Source of the DNA: Actinomycetospora lemnae
GTDB lineage: Bacteria > Actinomycetota > Actinomycetes > Mycobacteriales > Pseudonocardiaceae
Assembly: GCF_028737315.1 (NCBI RefSeq)
Contig: NZ_JAQZAO010000005.1
Location: 124,001 to 188,000, forward strand
Length of the DNA: 64,000 bases
Direction of reading: 5' to 3'
The position numbers and the translations under genes are program-made. Position 1 is the first letter of the stretch; each line of letters begins with the position of its first letter. The notes beneath the pieces are model-generated. The model saw only the letters and a list, made by a program, of their open reading frames with translations. It had not been told where the DNA came from and made no database searches. Of this stretch, positions 63,166 to 64,000 are shown piece after piece.

Positions 63166-64000
63166 GTGGCGACCGGCCTCGACCCGGCGAGCGGATCGGT
63201 CCGCGACCTGCCCACCCTCGTCGACGACACCCCACCCACCGGCACCCGGCGGCGACCGTCGCCGGAGACGCTGCTCGCGGCCGCCGTCGGCGCGCTCATG
63301 GGCGGGCTGCTGTTCCTCGTGGCCTACCGGGGGATGCCGGACGACTCCTACATCACGCTCGACTACGCCCGGAACGTCGCCGAGCTCGGGCACTGGGGCC
63401 TGACCCCGTTCCGGGACGCGAACTCGGCCACCTCGCCGCTGAACGTCTGGCTGCTCGCCGGCGGCATCCTCGTCACCGGGCGCCCCGCGGTGTCCGCGGG
63501 CCTCGTGCTCGTCGCGACCACCGCGGTGATGGCCGTCTGGGCGGCGGGCCTGGCCGGCGAGCTCCGGCTGCGCCGGTTGCTGGTGGCGGCGCTGACGGTC
63601 GGGCTCGTCGTCACCTCGCCGATCTTCGCCGCCGTGGTCGGCATGGAGTCGTTCCTGGCGGCGGCCCTGCTCGTGGGCGTGGCCCGCTACGCCGCCGCGC
63701 GCCGGGCCGTCGCGACCGGTGTCGTCACCGGCTTCGCCGTGCTCACCCGCCCCGATCTCGTGCTGCCCGCCGTGGTCCTCGTGGTGGTGCTCTTCCTCGT
63801 CGCCGCGCCCCGCTCGTGGCGTCGGACGCTGGGCGCGCTGGGCGTCGGCGCGCTGGTGACGCTGCCGTGGCACGTGTGGTCGTGGTTCGTGCTCGGCAGC
63901 TTCGTGCCCGACAGCCTGATCATCAAGACGAGCGGGGCCTTCCCGGGCGGCGAGGTCTTCGGCAACGGCCCGTTGTTCATGGCCGAGCGCTGGCCGATCG
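63166..64000 (+). CDS. GT-C membrane glycosyltransferase (partial, runs off the window)
   Basis: 278 codons are open to the window edge. After a cytoplasmic N-terminus of about 40 residues come several hydrophobic helices (TLLAAAVGALMGGLLFLVAY, then GLVLVATTAVMAVWAAGLAG). The first extracytoplasmic loop holds the GT-C type acidic pair in GMPDDSYITLDYARN. It resembles decaprenyl-phosphate-dependent arabinofuranosyl- or related GT-C transferases that build cell-wall polysaccharide. GTG 63166 has GGGGGAGAG just upstream. The missing C-terminal half prevents closer naming. Confidence 0.75.
   Translation, partial: MATGLDPASGSVRDLPTLVDDTPPTGTRRRPSPETLLAAAVGALMGGLLFLVAYRGMPDDSYITLDYARNVAELGHWGLTPFRDANSATSPLNVWLLAGGILVTGRPAVSAGLVLVATTAVMAVWAAGLAGELRLRRLLVAALTVGLVVTSPIFAAVVGMESFLAAALLVGVARYAAARRAVATGVVTGFAVLTRPDLVLPAVVLVVVLFLVAAPRSWRRTLGALGVGALVTLPWHVWSWFVLGSFVPDSLIIKTSGAFPGGEVFGNGPLFMAERWPI

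Noticed and set aside
59270..63235. A 1321-codon open frame on the minus strand
   Set aside because: It runs through five well-supported genes, is Arg/Pro-rich shadow sequence without any domain, and results from very high GC suppressing stop codons.

Overview
The window is very GC-rich, has many GTG starts, and matches an actinomycete of the order Pseudonocardiales (family Pseudonocardiaceae; Actinomycetospora/Pseudonocardia-like). This rests on gene content and order, not on a database search. Its core, about 20.1-34.5 kb, repeats the origin-proximal block known from Mycobacterium: cyclophilin (ppiA), rhomboid protease, PH-domain membrane protein, crgA, pabA/trpG, pknB, pknA, pbpA, rodA, pstP, fhaB, fhaA, tRNA-Leu, then serS. 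pknB to fhaA is one minus-strand operon in which pstP-rodA-pbpA-pknA stops and starts overlap. It couples Ser/Thr kinase signalling to elongation-type peptidoglycan synthesis.

Left arm (0-20 kb): small VOC and DUF393 enzymes, an AraC regulator divergent from a Baeyer-Villiger-type monooxygenase, methionine aminopeptidase, and a type II restriction-modification pair (BglII/BstYI-family endonuclease plus MT-A70 methylase). A large FAD/Fe-S dehydrogenase follows, then an amidohydrolase-peptidase E pair and a cholesterol-oxidase-like GMC enzyme beside a decayed TetR gene. An NADPH:quinone reductase, the glycosylase Mug and a small type VII-like protein coupled to a DUF1023 alpha/beta hydrolase complete this arm.

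Right of serS (34.5-49.5 kb): a thioesterase, an MT0933-type antitoxin-like protein with a collagen-like tail, and an extra Ser/Thr kinase. Next come a DUF397/XRE (DUF5753) pair with an unusual 36-bp tandem repeat, a GH65 enzyme, an aldo/keto reductase, an IclR regulator and a MetE-like protein. An AbiEi/DUF559-like gene bracketed by inverted repeats follows, then an amidohydrolase-DUF59 pair resembling the accessory genes of diiron monooxygenases, but with no monooxygenase in view.

49.5-64 kb: a quaternary-amine (glycine betaine type) ABC operon headed by its own IclR regulator and carrying two binding proteins, a DUF6474-like protein, a RecB-like nuclease (TM0106 family), an SDR, a cyclopropane-fatty-acid-synthase-type methyltransferase, a frameshifted SHOCT/proline-rich membrane protein, a PIG-L deacetylase and the start of a GT-C glycosyltransferase.

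The least expected material lies outside the enzymes. There is a dispersed double-hairpin repeat (five copies, one forming the C-terminus of a gene and four bracketing the AbiEi-like gene). A second repeat family is read in different frames or strands in three genes. There are also a 135-bp long inverted repeat, two matching DnaA-box-like elements, and many -10 boxes 6-8 nt before start codons, suggesting leaderless mRNAs. All start choices, family assignments and alignments were made by eye.
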